A stretch of DNA of 64,000 nt from Pengzhenrongella sp031582905 (lineage in GTDB: Bacteria > Actinomycetota > Actinomycetes > Actinomycetales > Cellulomonadaceae), in the NCBI RefSeq assembly GCF_031582905.1, contig NZ_CP133990.1, forward strand, positions 1,488,001 to 1,552,000, given 5' to 3'. This document shows positions 16,980-26,567 of this stretch, one piece after another. A program made the position numbers and the translations under genes. Within the stretch, counting starts at the first letter, position 1. The number at the start of each line of letters is the position of its first letter. The notes under the pieces are model-generated. The model made no database searches. It was not told the origin of the DNA and saw nothing but the letters and a program-made list of their open reading frames with translations.

Positions 16980-18687
16980 TCACCTCCCCGGTCGTGGCCG
17001 CCGCGGTGGGTCGAGCCGCGCCATCGGTCCCGGCCTCCCACCGGAACCGGCGCAGGGCGACCAGACCGGCGCCGACCGTCCACAGGACCAGCACCCCGAC
17101 GTGGTCCCACCCGATCGAGGCGCCGGACGCACCCCAGGCATCCGCGAGGGCGTTCTGGAGGTGCTTCAACGGGAAGACTGCCCCGACGCGTCCCATCCAC
17201 GTCGGGACGTCGTTGACGAAGACGTCGGAGAAGAACGCCAGCGGGAGCAGCACGACCAGAGCGACCGAGCCGACGGCACGCGCGTCCGGGATGATCGCCG
17301 CGACGGCGAAACCGCACGCGGCCAGGCTGACCACGCCCAGGGCGAGCACCCCGAGCCCGATCACGAGCCCCGTCCCGGTGGGCCGGACGCCGTACGCGAG
17401 CCGACCCAGGAGCAGGACGGTCGCCGTGACCAGCAGAACCAGTGCGAGACCGCCCGTCGTGCGTCCGACGAGGTAGTGCCAGGGCCGCAACGGGGTGCCC
17501 CGCAACCGCTTGAGCACCCGCCGGTCGCGCGCTACGGCGACGGACTCGGGGAGGTTCATGAACGCTGTGACGGCGGTGCCCCAGGTCACCATGCTCGCCG
17601 CGAAGAAGTCGGCGAAGCGCACCCCAGGTCGCGGCTCGGCCCCGGGGCCCTGCATGGTGACCATCAGCGCGTACAGCCCGACCGGCATGACGACGACGAA
17701 GAACACCGTCCCTGCGTCCCGCCGCAGCGACCGCACGGCCGCCGACACCTGACCCGTCACCAGGACGACCGTGCCGTGCCGCGGTGCGACCACCGGCGTG
17801 AGGGCGCCGGCGTCCGTGGGGTCCCAGCGCGCCGGTCCCGCCGGACCAGCGGCCGTCGGACGCGGCGCACCACCCCGGGCAGCGGGCGTCCGCCCGAACC
17901 ACCGGACCGCCACCAGGCCGGCGAGCGCCGTCCACACGGCGATGACGGCGAGCGCGCCCGGATCCCACCCGGCGCCCGGGTGGACGGGGTCGAACTGCTG
18001 CTGCAACGCGCGGGTGAACGGCTTGAGCGGGAGCACCTCACCGACCCTGTCGAGCCACGTCGGCATCGTGCCGCCGATGGTGAACATGCCGGAGACGAAC
18101 GTCAGCACGACGGCGGCAGCGATCGAGCCGGCCTGCGCGACGGCGGCCGACGGCGACAGCACGGAGAACGCGACTCCGATCGCGGCGAAGCAGACGGTCC
18201 CCACGACGAGCGTCGCGGCGGTCGCGGGAACGGTGCGCCACACCACCTCGACGTCGTACGCGAGGACGGCGAGCGCGAGGACGACCGCGACCGCCGCGAG
18301 CGCGAAGACCGCTGCACCACCGACCCTTCCCGCGACGTACACCCACACCGGCATCGGGGTGCCGCGGACCCGCTTCAGCGTGCCCAGCTCCCGCGCCTGG
18401 GCCAGCGAGGTCGCCACCGTCGGGAACGCGGCGTAGAGCACGCCCATGGCGACGGCGACCGGCGTGACGAACTGCATGAGACGCACGCCGCTGCCGCCGT
18501 CCACCGTGGCGTTGCCGGCGAGGATCCCGATCACGACGAGCCAGACGACCGGCAGCACGAGGGTGAAGATCATGACGACCCGCGCGCGCCACAGCTCGAC
18601 GCCCGTGTGCACGAGCTGTCGGCGCAGGAGTCGACCGGTGCCCGGTCGCCCCGTGGCGGGTGGTGTGCTGAGCGCGGCGCCGGGCAT
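16980..18687 (-). CDS. ABC-2 type permease, two permease modules in one chain
   Basis: Two homologous ABC-2 modules are fused. Module one (residues about 20-270) has GTLKRVRGTPMPVWVYVAGR, a run of hydrophobic helices, and SGMFTIGGTMPTWLDRVGEV with LPLKPFTRALQ. Module two (about 310-560) repeats this as RVLKRLRGTPLRPWHYLVGR, then VFVNDVPTWMGRVGAVFPLK. Each module has about six helices, so the single chain can form a full exporter with two copies of the ATPase encoded 9 bp upstream. The substrate is unknown; drug or lipid export is typical. In the given sequence no stop separates it from the small downstream gene. I mark the end at the TGA that one frame change would give. Confidence 0.85.
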
Positions 18688-18696
18688 CCGTCGGCC

Positions 18697-19639
18697 CTAC
18701 CTCACCGGCGCGGCCGGCGCAGCGGCACCGGCGGGCTCGCGTGGGGCCGCCCGCTCGACCAGCTCGAGGTAGACGTCCTCGAGCGAGGGCCGGTGGACGG
18801 CGAGGTCCGACAGCTCGACGCCGTGGTCCAGCGCCCAGCCGGTCAGCACGTGCAACGCGCGGGTGGGGTCGGCCGTGGTCAGCTGCCGGACCGGACCGTC
18901 GACGACCACTGTCCCGTCGAGTCGGGGAGCGGCCCGGCGCCCGTGTCGGCCGGCAGCCGGAACGTCACCACGGCGGCACGCTGACCGCTGGTCAGCTCGC
19001 CGGGCGCCCCCAGGGCGACCAGCCGGCCCCCGACCACGACCGCGACCCGGTCGGCGAGGTGCTCGGCCTCGTCCATGTAGTGCGTGGTGAGCAGCACCGT
19101 GGTCCCCAGGTCGCGCAGTCCCCTCACCAGCTCCCAGGCGCGGTGGCGGGCCGAGGGGTCGAAACCGGTCGTGGGCTCGTCAAGGAAGAGCAGCTCGGGG
19201 TCGCCGACGAGGCCGAGCGCGAGGTCGAGGCGGCGCCGCTGTCCCCGGACAAGGTCGTGACCCGCGCGTCCTGCTTGTCGGCCAGCCCGACGCGCGCGAT
19301 GACGCCGTCCACGGGGAGGTGGCGCGGATACATGCCGGCGTAGAGCCGGACCAGCTCGCGGACCGTGAAGTCCTCCTCGAACCCGGCTTCCTGCAGCACG
19401 ATCCCGATGCGTGCGAGCAGCTCGGGATCCCGGCTCTGCGGGTCCCGCCCCAGCACCCTGACCGTGCCGCCGCTGCGGGTCCGGTGCCCCTCGAGGATCT
19501 CCACGGTGGTCGTCTTCCCGGCACCGTTCGGCCCCAGGAGCGCGAACACCTCGCCGTCATCGATCGTGAAGGACAGGTCGTCGACGGCGACCAGGTCGCC
19601 GTAGACCTTCCGCAGCCCGGCCACCTCCACCGCAGCCAT
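18697..19639 (-). CDS. ABC-2 exporter ATP-binding protein (frame-disrupted)
   Basis: This is a drug-exporter-like ATPase of about 315 residues. Walker A is GPNGAGKTT, the signature is restored as LSGGQRRRLDLALGLVG, Walker B is LLFLDEPTTGFD, and TTHYMDEAEHLADRV follows. A C-terminal domain ends with HGVELSDLAVHRPSLEDVYL, the usual tail of this subfamily. Two runs are one base short: 19243-19246 (inside the signature) and 18924-18927 (in the C-terminal domain). It pairs with the double permease downstream. Box-like palindromes overlap the region just upstream. Confidence 0.87.
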
Positions 19640-19697
19640 GGGACACCACCTCACGTCGGACCGCCGCCGTCGACCACCACGGGTCACGACCACGCTA

Positions 19698-19735
19698 GGG
19701 ACCACGGGCGTCGGTCCGACAGGGACCTCGGTCAC
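19698..19735. promoter_or_regulatory. DevR/DosR-like boxes upstream of ABC-2 exporter
   Basis: GGGACCACGGGCG (19698-19710) and GGGACCTCGGTCAC (19722-19735) lie 59-96 bp upstream of the exporter ATPase start. The second reaches into the last codons of the upstream universal stress gene. Confidence 0.5.
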
Positions 19736-20673
19736 GTCCGCGGCGGACGGGCGTGGCCCGGGCCGACGACGTCGGCGCCGTGCTCCGTGCCCGTCGCGCA
19801 GCGCTGGTGGACGACGAGCACCGTGCAGTCCGCCTCCCGCAGCACCTCGCTGCTCACCGAGCCGACCAGAGCCCCCCGCAGGCCACCCAGACCTCGCGAC
19901 CCGACGACCACGAGCTGGGCGCGCCGCCCCGCCCCGACCACGGCCCGGGCCGGGTCGTCGTCGACGAGCTCCAGGGAGACCGGCAGAGCCGGGTGATCCC
20001 GTCGCAGCAGCGCGACGGCGCGTTGCGCGGGCTCCGGCGTCGCGTCCAGCTCGCGGGCCGGCGGCAGCACGGGCGGGGCCGCTCGTCCCGGCGCGTACGG
20101 GCTCGAGGCGACCGCGCGGGCGTGCACGACGACGAGCGGCGCCCGCCTCAGAGCGGCCTCGCGCGCCGCCACGCGCGCGGCCACCAGCGCGCAGTCCGAC
20201 CCGTCCACCCCCACGACCACCGGTGCCCGCGAGCTCGCGCCGGGGTGCGGGTCGTGGACCACCGCGACGGGGCACGGCGCGCGGGCCACCAGGCGCATGC
20301 CGACGGTCCCCGGACGCGAGAGGTCGCTGGACCCACCTGCGCCGACCACGACGAGCTGGGCGCCCTGCGCGAGCGCCACCAGCGCCGCGACGGTCGGACC
20401 GCGCAGGAGCCGGGACTCGATCGCCAGCCCGGGTGCCCGGTCGCGCGCCGTCCGCAGGACGTCGCTCCGGTACCGCTGACCCTCGAGGTCGGCGTCGACG
20501 TCCTCGCCCAGCGGGTACCACCCGATCCGGATGGCGTCCGCGGGATCGGGGACGACGTGCGCGAGCACGACGTCAGCGCCCCGGAGCCGCGCCTCCGAGA
20601 GCCCCCACGCCAGGGTGCGGGTGCTGTGCACGGATCCGTCCAACCCGATGACGACCGGCTGTCCGGCAGACAT
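19732..20673 (-). CDS. Universal stress protein, tandem UspA domains
   Basis: This 313-residue protein is the third tandem Usp of the block. Domain one begins PVVIGLDGSVHSTRTLAWGL; domain two begins PVVVGVDGSDCALVAARVA and ends LVVVGSRGLGGLRGALVGSVS, with the ATP-binding glycines intact. Between them lies an Ala/Pro-rich insertion with SSPYAPGRAAPPV. GAGGAGG precedes the ATG at 20673, and a box lies 76 bp upstream. Closely similar to the Usp at 11.7-12.6 kb in domain layout (WYPLGEDVDADLEGQRY against WYPILDDLRFDTEAKQY). Confidence 0.93.
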   Translation of the reverse strand: MSAGQPVVIGLDGSVHSTRTLAWGLSEARLRGADVVLAHVVPDPADAIRIGWYPLGEDVDADLEGQRYRSDVLRTARDRAPGLAIESRLLRGPTVAALVALAQGAQLVVVGAGGSSDLSRPGTVGMRLVARAPCPVAVVHDPHPGASSRAPVVVGVDGSDCALVAARVAAREAALRRAPLVVVHARAVASSPYAPGRAAPPVLPPARELDATPEPAQRAVALLRRDHPALPVSLELVDDDPARAVVGAGRRAQLVVVGSRGLGGLRGALVGSVSSEVLREADCTVLVVHQRCATGTEHGADVVGPGHARPPRT

Positions 20674-20748
20674 GGCACGCCTCCTCGTCGCGGGCACTCC
20701 TTGCGGTGCCGACGACCCCACTGTCGTCCCGCCGGGTCACCCCGGGAC

Positions 20749-20762
20749 GGGCCGTACGTCCC
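20749..20762. promoter_or_regulatory. DevR/DosR-like box upstream of third usp
   Basis: GGGCCGTACGTCCC sits upstream of the Usp gene starting at 20673 and matches the recurring palindrome at the outer arms. Confidence 0.6.
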
Positions 20763-20862
20763 GACATCGCCGCCCGCACACGACGTCGCGGATCGGTCGA
20801 ACCGGTCGGCAGGAGGCGGCGCCCGAGGGAACCCGGCGCCGTGTCCCGTCCCCTTGCCCGCG

Positions 20863-21641
20863 TCATCGACGATGCGGGGGAGCCGTCGACGGACCGGTGC
20901 TCTCGGCCACCAGTCCGCGGAGGCGACGCCAGACCAGGACGGAGAAGACCGACCACGGCACGAGGGACGCGAGCGCGAACGCGAGTCCCACCACACCGGC
21001 GTTCGAGGGCACGGCCATGAGCACGGCGGCGGCCACCCCCACCAGGCGGTGACCCGGGTGAAGACGGTCGACCGCAGCATGAGGACCGTGAGCAGCACGA
21101 GCGTCACCAGGTTGAGCAGGTAGTAGAGGTCGAAGGCCGTCCCCATCCACGTCGCCAGCATCCCCTCACCGGTCGCCAGCAGGGCGACCTGCTCGGCCGG
21201 CGCCGCCTCGTCGTACGCCCTCGCCAGGATGAGCATCTCGACCGGCCGCGGGGAGGCCAGGTAGGCGGCCATGCCGAGCACGCCGAAGGCGAGCGCCACC
21301 GCGGCCCCGGACCGGCTGACGCGCCACAGCACGACGGCGAGGGCTCCGTAGAGCAGGTACGCGAGGAGGTTGCTCACCACGTACAGCGCGTCCAGCGCGA
21401 CCGCACCGCGCACGGGATCCGCGAGCAGCAGGTCGAAGTACTCCTCGACCGTGGCCGGCGGGGGCCAGACGACGTAGAGGCCCATCTGGACCACGATCAT
21501 GGCGACGCCGGCGAGCGCGGCCCATGCACCGCACCGGACCAGGCCCTGCCAGCGGGCGACGTCGCACCGGACGTCTTCCGGCGTCGCGGTGCCAGACGGG
21601 CCGCGCTGCCTCGTCACGTCGCCAGCCACGCCGCTCGCCAT
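20863..21641 (-). CDS. Polytopic membrane protein, DUF4386-like (frame-disrupted)
   Basis: About 259 residues with six or seven hydrophobic helices. WAALAGVAMIVVQMGLYVVW, ALDALYVVSNLLAYLLYGAL, VEMLILARAYDEAAPAEQVA and FDLYYLLNLVTLVLLTVLML fit the DUF4386 pattern of helices with a mid-loop. The last helix lies in another frame. One base added at the C run 21036-21040 gives TAWWGVAAAVLMAVPSNAGV and restores it. It lies just downstream of the next gene in the same direction (shared end around 21641), so they are probably one operon. Function unknown. Confidence 0.75.
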
Positions 21642-22183
21642 CAGACGTCACCGCCCGTGGGGTTGGGCGCGTCCGGTTCCCTTCCCCTGCAACTGGCGGC
21701 GGACGCACGGCGTGTGGCCGCGGCGGTGACGGCGGTCGCCGGCACCACGACCGCGAGCACGGGCAGCGCCCAGGCCCACAGGCCCATCCCGAGCAGGCCG
21801 AGGTGGAACGCGGACACGCCGGCCAGGCCCGCCGCACGACGACGCGGGTCCCCCGACAGCGCGAGCGCCCCGACGGCGGCCTCGAGACCGACCCCGACGA
21901 CGACGCCCCACACCCTGGGGTGCGCGGCGAAGGTCGCCGACCAGAGCCGCATCTGGGGCGCCAGGCTCCAGGGCGAGACCTCCACGAACCAGGCACCGAG
22001 GGCGCGGTAGACGTCGGGACGGACGGTCACGAGCACCGTGTTGACCCCTGCTCCGGCCGCCATCATGACCCCGGCGCCCGCGCCCACCCGGTGCGCCCAC
22101 CGCGCCACCGCAGCGCGGTCGGCGGGCCCCGGGTCGCCCCTCACCCCGGGCTGGCACCCGACGACCTCGTGCAGCGCAGTCAT
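21641..22183 (-). CDS. Membrane protein of unknown function
   Basis: This 180-residue protein has about four hydrophobic segments (VGAGAGVMMAAGAGVNTVLV, AHPRVWGVVVGVGLEAAVGA, LAGVSAFHLGLLGMGLWAWA, LPVLAVVVPATAVTAAATRR). A strong ribosome site (GAAGGAGG) precedes the ATG at 22183. The stop abuts the start of the downstream membrane protein, indicating translational coupling. I do not recognise a family. A box at 22276-22289 lies about 100 bp upstream. Confidence 0.65.
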   Translation of the reverse strand: MTALHEVVGCQPGVRGDPGPADRAAVARWAHRVGAGAGVMMAAGAGVNTVLVTVRPDVYRALGAWFVEVSPWSLAPQMRLWSATFAAHPRVWGVVVGVGLEAAVGALALSGDPRRRAAGLAGVSAFHLGLLGMGLWAWALPVLAVVVPATAVTAAATRRASAASCRGREPDAPNPTGGDV

Positions 22184-22275
22184 GGTCGTCCTCCTTCGTC
22201 GTCCTGCGGTCGACGCCCCGGGGCGATCCCGGTCCGCCTCGTCCCCAGGCTGCGCGCCGACCCGGCGGCCGGGAA

Positions 22276-22385
22276 GGGACGTACGTCACGGCTGCTCGCG
22301 GGCGCAGGTGGGCGCAGGCGAGCGCAGGCGAGCGCAGGGAGCACGGCGGCCTCCGGGATCTCCCGGATCGAGGGACCTCGTGCCC
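22276..22385. promoter_or_regulatory. DevR/DosR-like boxes in the divergent gap before alcohol dehydrogenase
   Basis: GGGACGTACGTCAC (22276-22289) and GGGACCTCGTGCCC (22372-22385) lie between the divergent membrane-protein operon and the alcohol dehydrogenase. The first is nearer the membrane genes, the second 85 bp before the dehydrogenase. A short tandem GCGCAGGCGA run lies between them. Confidence 0.6.
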
Positions 22386-22469
22386 TGGCCGGCGGGACGG
22401 GACCGGGTCGAGTCTGGTGGTCCGGGGCGCCGCCGTCCGGCCGCTCCGCAACCGGAACGGGAGGACGTC

Positions 22470-23524
22470 ATGAAGGCGCTGGTGTACCACGGACCTGGCC
22501 GGACCGGCTGGGAGGAGGTGCCGGATCCCGTCGTCATCGAGCCCACGGACGCGGTCGTCCGCATCGACACGACGACGATCTGCGGCACCGATCTGCACAT
22601 CCTCAAAGGTGACGTCCCCGCGGTGACCGCGGGCCGGATCCTCGGGCACGAGGGCGTCGGGACCGTGCTCGAGGTGGGTGACTCGGTGCACAACGTCGCC
22701 GCAGGAGATCGCGTCATCATCAGCTGTATCAGTGCGTGCGGCCGCTGCACGTACTGCCGGGCGGGCATCCCGTCGCACTGCCTGGCCGGCGAGGGGCAGC
22801 GGGGATCGGGTGGATCCTCGGCCACCTCATCGACGGCACCCAGGCCGAGATGGTCCGCGTGCCGTTCGCGGACACCTCCCTGTACCGGCTGCCCGACGGC
22901 GTGCCGGACGCGTCGGCCGTGCTGCTGTCGGACATCTTCCCGACCGGCTTCGAGATCGGTGTCCAGTACGGCCGGGTCAAGCCGGGCGACACGGTCGCGG
23001 TCGTGGGAGCCGGACCGGTAGGGCTCGCCGTCATGGCCACCGCAGGGCTGCACGGCGCGGCGCAGGTCGTCGCGATCGACCTCGACGAGAACCGCCTGGA
23101 GCTCGCCCGGCAGGTGGGGGCGACCGCGGCGGTCAACTCCGGTCACGAGGGGTGGGCGGACCGGGTCCGCGACCTCACCGACGGGCACGGGGTCGACGTG
23201 GCGGTCGAGGCGGTCGGGATCCCGGTCACGTTCGGCATGTGCACGGCCATGGTGCGTCCCGGCGGCTCGGTGGCGAACGTCGGCGTCCACGGCGCTCCGG
23301 TGCAGCTGGATCTGCAGGACCTGTGGATCCAGAACATCTCCATCAGCATGGGGCTGGTGAACACCACGTCCCTGGGGATGCTGCTCAAGCTCGTCGCTGC
23401 CGGACGACTGCCCGCCGAGGCGTTCGTCACCCACCGGTTCGCCCTGGACGACATCGGTTCGGCGTACGAGACGTTCGGTGACGCCGCGCGGACGCACGCC
23501 GTCAAGGTGCTCCTCAGCCGCTGA
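22470..23524 (+). CDS. Zinc-dependent alcohol dehydrogenase (frame-disrupted)
   Basis: This is a medium-chain dehydrogenase of about 351 residues. It has the catalytic zinc site in TTICGTDLHILKG and GHEGVGTVLEVG, the structural zinc cysteines in ACGRCTYCRAGIPSHC and the NAD loop VVGAGPVGLAVMATA followed by the acidic residue in VVAIDLDENRLELAR. The segment GWILGHLIDGTQAEMVRVPF is the isopropanol/butanol-dehydrogenase-like lobe. The frame breaks at the G run 22793-22796; one base restores HCLAGEGAAGIGWILG. It starts at ATG 22470 after GGGAGGACGTC. Alcohol dehydrogenases of this kind recycle NADH under low oxygen, in keeping with the box upstream. Confidence 0.9.
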
Positions 23525-23842
23525 GCTCTCTTCCCGGGGCCGGCCCTGCACTGTCGAGGGTTGGCCCCGTCGAGGGCGGGCGTCGTCGTCGTGCGACGCA
23601 CTGCCCCCGCCCGACCGCGGTCAGCGTGCGCCGTCGGTCCTCCCGATGGAGCCGCGCAATGGTGGTGCTGGACCACGTGAGTGGGTCCAGGCGGAGTCGC
23701 ATGCGGCTCACCACCATGGTCCCTGCCGGCTCGGCGCCCGGCGCCGCCAGGCGCTCGGTCGTCGCGAGCTCCTCACCGGGTGTGCGGACTGGGGCTGCGC
23801 ACGCCAGGGAGGCCCACGCCAGGGGAGGCCGCGCGGGACCGG
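23525..23842. other. Gap without convincing gene
   Basis: About 320 bp between the alcohol dehydrogenase and a convergent hypothetical gene. I see no gene or box here. CCGGGGCCGG repeats near 23533 may fold but are not a clear terminator. Confidence 0.35.
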
Positions 23843-24340
23843 TCAGAGCCCAAGGTCCAGGCGTGCTGCGGTCCGTTGCGAGGCGTCGACGGGCGCCGGG
23901 CACGAGGGTCGGCCGGCACCCGGCTCGACACCCGTGCGGCGGAGGCCTTCGACGTGAGCGAGACTCGCCCGGGAGCGAGGGCGCGTCACCGGAGCGGCCG
24001 GAGGGCGCGGACGACGGGTCAGCCGCAGCGTCACGAAGACGCTGGACCCGGCACGGCGCATGATCACCGCATCCACCTCGCCACCGATCAGGTCCCGCAA
24101 CGATTCCAGCACGATGCCGCACGTCGGCGACGTCCCGTCCAGGACGGTGTCGACCTCACGGGCGCCCCAGGTGGCGGCAGCCACGACCGCGTCGCGGGCG
24201 AGACGGGCACCCACCCGGGCGGCGCCCTCCCAGGTTGCCGTCCGCACGCTCATCAACACCCGGTCGGAGCCGGGGTCACGAAGCTGGATCTGCGCGCCCG
24301 GTTGCTGGAGCACCCACCGGTCGCCGTGCATGACTGGCAT
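23843..24340 (-). CDS. Hypothetical protein
   Basis: A 165-residue reading frame starts at ATG 24340 with GAGGAGGGC in front. The first 110 residues look like a folded alpha-beta domain: MPVMHGDRWVLQQPGAQIQL, SDRVLMSVRTATWEGAARVG, ATWGAREVDTVLDGTSPTCG and AVIMRRAGSSVFVTLRLTRR. After this the sequence becomes Arg/Pro-rich and may be read in a wrong frame, so the true end could be near 24000. No family recognised. A weak box-like half site lies at 24395-24408 upstream. Confidence 0.55.
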   Translation of the reverse strand: MPVMHGDRWVLQQPGAQIQLRDPGSDRVLMSVRTATWEGAARVGARLARDAVVAAATWGAREVDTVLDGTSPTCGIVLESLRDLIGGEVDAVIMRRAGSSVFVTLRLTRRPRPPAAPVTRPRSRASLAHVEGLRRTGVEPGAGRPSCPAPVDASQRTAARLDLGL

Positions 24341-24551
24341 GGCTGCCCTCCTCACGACACGTGTCCATCCGAACACGTACCCGGGGCGGCAGGGAGGAGC
24401 AAAGGTCCCGACCGGTGTGCGTCCCGGTGGGCCCGCCTGGTGACCGGGGTGGTCGTGCTGACGGGCGTCACCCGGGGCGGGGGCGTCGTCAGGCACCCGG
24501 CCGCAGCGGTCTGGCCACGGGGCGCGCCGCGACGACGCTGCCCACCAGCGA

Positions 24552-24832
24552 TCAGGCACGCAGGCGGACCTCGCGGTGCTCGATGTCAGTGATGTCGTCC
24601 GACGTCGCACGCAGCAGCCGGTCCGCCAGGTCGCGCAGGGCCCGCGCGGCGGCCAGCTCCTCACCGATCTCCCTGATGTCCGGGTCTCGGGGTTGCGTCG
24701 CGCACGGCCGTAGCCGTCCAGGGTCGTCCCGCTCGACGTGGTCAGCCGAGCATGGGCCGATGTCACGCTGCCGTGCGGGTCGATGTCGTCGGCGTCGAAG
24801 AGATGGACGGCGACGTGCCAGGTGTGGCTCAT
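24552..24832 (-). CDS. DUF1876-domain protein (frame-disrupted)
   Basis: This is a small protein of about 93 residues: start MSHTWHVAVHLFDADDIDPH, then ARLTTSSGTTLDGYGRARRN and EIGEELAAARALRDLADRLL, ending DITDIEHREVRLRA. This is the DUF1876 (dsRBD-fold) family; the mycobacterial member Rv1738 is a strongly induced DosR-regulon gene. The frame breaks at the G run 24689-24692, and one base gives GRARRNPRDPDIREIG. Three box-like palindromes lie 100-147 bp upstream. The context strongly supports a dormancy role; the molecular function of the family is not settled. Confidence 0.85.
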
Positions 24833-24931
24833 GGCACTGCTCCCTCGATGTGCGGTCGGAGCGTCCGTACGCGCGGCGTGCGCACGGCGGCGGGCAGGAC
24901 CATGGTGCGCCGCAGGTGCGGTCGCGCAGGA

Positions 24932-24979
24932 GGGCACAACGTCCCGCGGCCCTTGGTCCCTGGTGGGGACGACGGCCGG
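24932..24979. promoter_or_regulatory. Cluster of DevR/DosR-like boxes in the divergent gap before DUF1876
   Basis: GGGCACAACGTCCC (24932-24945), CGGCCCTTGGTCCC (24947-24960) and GGGACGACGGCCGG (24966-24979) follow one another between the DUF1876 gene and the membrane-protein gene at 25030. Confidence 0.6.
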
Positions 24980-25029
24980 GTGATCCTCTGCTGCCTGTCA
25001 CGACGTGCCGGCCGGGAGGAGAGCGCACC

Positions 25030-25450
25030 ATGGGCGCACCTGACGGGCAACGAGCCACCGGTGCGTGGCTCCGCGCATGGTTCCCCATCGCGGGGGTGGC
25101 CATCCTCAACGGCGGCCTCCGCGACCGGGTCGTGGCCCCGCGGCTCGGTGAGCAGCGTGCGCACCAGGTGGCCACGGCCGTGCTCGTGACGAGCATCTGG
25201 GGCGGCGCCGCCGCCCTGAGCCGCGTGCGGCCGCTGGCGGACCGGGTGAGGGCGCGGCGCGTGGGACTGGCCTGGGTCGGCGCCACGCTGGCGTTCGAGA
25301 CGGCCCTGGGGCTCGCGCGGGGCTTCCCTCTCCGAGGTCCTCACCGACTACGACCTTCGCGCCGGTCGGGTGTGGTCACTCGTGCCGGCGAGCATGGCGC
25401 TCTCGCCGGTCGTGCTGCGTCGTCTGGTGCCGCCTCGCCGCCGCGCGTGA
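25030..25450 (+). CDS. Membrane protein of unknown function (frame-disrupted)
   Basis: About 140 residues with hydrophobic segments WFPIAGVAILNGGLRDRVVA, VATAVLVTSIWGGAAALSRV and RVGLAWVGATLAFETALGLA. After a frame change near 25326-25332 the reading SEVLTDYDLRAGRVWSLVPA continues with SMALSPVVLRRLVPPRRRA and a stop. Such proteins with a conserved EVLxDYD loop occur in many bacteria, and no function is known to me. ATG 25030 has GGGAGGAGAG upstream. It is divergent from DUF1876 and shares its box cluster. Confidence 0.62.
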
Positions 25451-25943
25451 GTCCTCGGTCCCCGCGGATTCCCGGTCCGCAGTTCGGCGGTTCCCGGCGC
25501 CCGGACCAGCGGTCCTCGCTCGAGCGCGGTCACGCGTCGGGGTGGGCGTGCGCCCGCCCGCGCGACCGGGCGAGCGCACGCCGGAGCGCCCGAACCGTTC
25601 GGTCCGGCTCCGCCTGGGATCGCACCCGGTCCCCGGTGGGCGCCCGCACGCATCCCTGCGTGCCTCGGTGCGGTCCGGCGCCCTCGCCGCCGACGAGGTC
25701 ACCGCCGAGGAGCGCGGCCGCATCACCATCCTCCCCGCCACCGAAGGGCGCGTGCATGGGCCCTTGGTCCACGGCGCAGGCGCTGGCGCCCCGGAACGGG
25801 GAGCGTCGGCCGGCCGTGAGTTGGGGACCTTGGGCCCCTGTGAGGCGGCACCGCACGGATGGACCCTGGTGTCAGAGCCCGGAGGTCGGGTTCGGCGGGA
25901 CGATCACGCCACACGTCCCGGTGCACCCTGGGAGGTACGCGTC
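25451..25943. promoter_or_regulatory. Upstream region of DoxX-like gene with DevR/DosR-like boxes
   Basis: GGGCCCTTGGTCCA (25758-25771) and GGGGACCTTGGGCCCC (25823-25838, nearly perfect palindrome) lie in a 490-bp gap upstream of the DoxX-like gene. No convincing gene is visible in the rest; a plus-strand segment near 25660-25780 reads LAADEVTAEERGRITILPAT but has no start or clear end. Confidence 0.5.
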
Positions 25944-26498
25944 ATGTCCAGCACCACGAAGTCCGTCGCCCCGACCAGGGGTTCGGGCGCCGTTCGTCAC
26001 CAGGAGCAGGTCGTCACCAGCGGCGGAGCACGCAGGGTGCTCGCGGTCGCTCGCATCACGATCGGCTTCACGTTCTTGTGGGCTTTCGTCGACAAGACGT
26101 TCGGGCTCGGGTTCGCCACCCCGGCCGAGCGGGCCTGGGTCAACGGCGGCACACCCGCGCAGGGCTTCATCGGCGGGATCGAGGGCCCGTTCGCCGGGTT
26201 CTTCCAGATGTTCGCCAACCCGTTCGGGGACGTCCTGTTCATGGTCGGCCTGCTCGGCATCGGGGTCGCGCTGATCGCCGGCGCGGGCCTGAAGATCGCC
26301 GCGGTCACCGGCACGCTGCTCCTGGCGTTCATGTACCTGGCGGAGATCCCCTGGATCCTCGGCGGCAACAACCCGGTCGTCGACTCGCACTGGCACGAGG
26401 CGCTGCTGCTCATCATCGCCGCCGTCACGCTCTCCGGTGACACCTGGGGGGTCGGCAAGATCTGGGCTCGCATCGTCGGCAACAGCTGGCTCCGCTGA
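25944..26498 (+). CDS. DoxX-like / thiosulfate:quinone oxidoreductase-type membrane protein
   Basis: This 184-residue protein has four membrane helices: RVLAVARITIGFTFLWAFVD, FGDVLFMVGLLGIGVALIAG, KIAAVTGTLLLAFMYLAEIP and HEALLLIIAAVTLSGDTWGV. The signature WAFVDKTFGLGFATP and HWHEALLL match the DoxX/DoxD family. The ATG follows GGGAGGT. Possible roles are quinone-linked oxidation or oxidative-stress defence; the substrate is not shown by sequence. A strong hairpin terminator follows. Confidence 0.82.
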   Translation: MSSTTKSVAPTRGSGAVRHQEQVVTSGGARRVLAVARITIGFTFLWAFVDKTFGLGFATPAERAWVNGGTPAQGFIGGIEGPFAGFFQMFANPFGDVLFMVGLLGIGVALIAGAGLKIAAVTGTLLLAFMYLAEIPWILGGNNPVVDSHWHEALLLIIAAVTLSGDTWGVGKIWARIVGNSWLR

Positions 26499-26527
26499 CG
26501 GTCGGCCGTCGCTCGCGCGGCGGCTGC

Positions 26528-26567
26528 GGAGGAGGGGCAGGACCCGCACGGGGACTGCCCCTCCTCC
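26528..26567 (+). terminator. Hairpin terminator after DoxX-like gene
   Basis: A perfect 13-bp stem, GGAGGAGGGGCAG paired with CTGCCCCTCCTCC across a 14-base loop, lies 30 bp after the stop codon. It lacks a long T tail, as is usual in GC-rich actinobacteria. Confidence 0.75.

Noticed and set aside
16600..18984. Very long open frame on the plus strand
   Set aside because: It is antisense to the ABC-2 exporter genes, is extremely rich in Arg, Gly, His and Asp, and has no motif; typical of high-GC antisense frames.
22300..22342. Tandem GCGCAGGCGA run as a repeat array or CRISPR-like element
   Set aside because: Only three to four degenerate short units without spacers; noted as low-complexity DNA.
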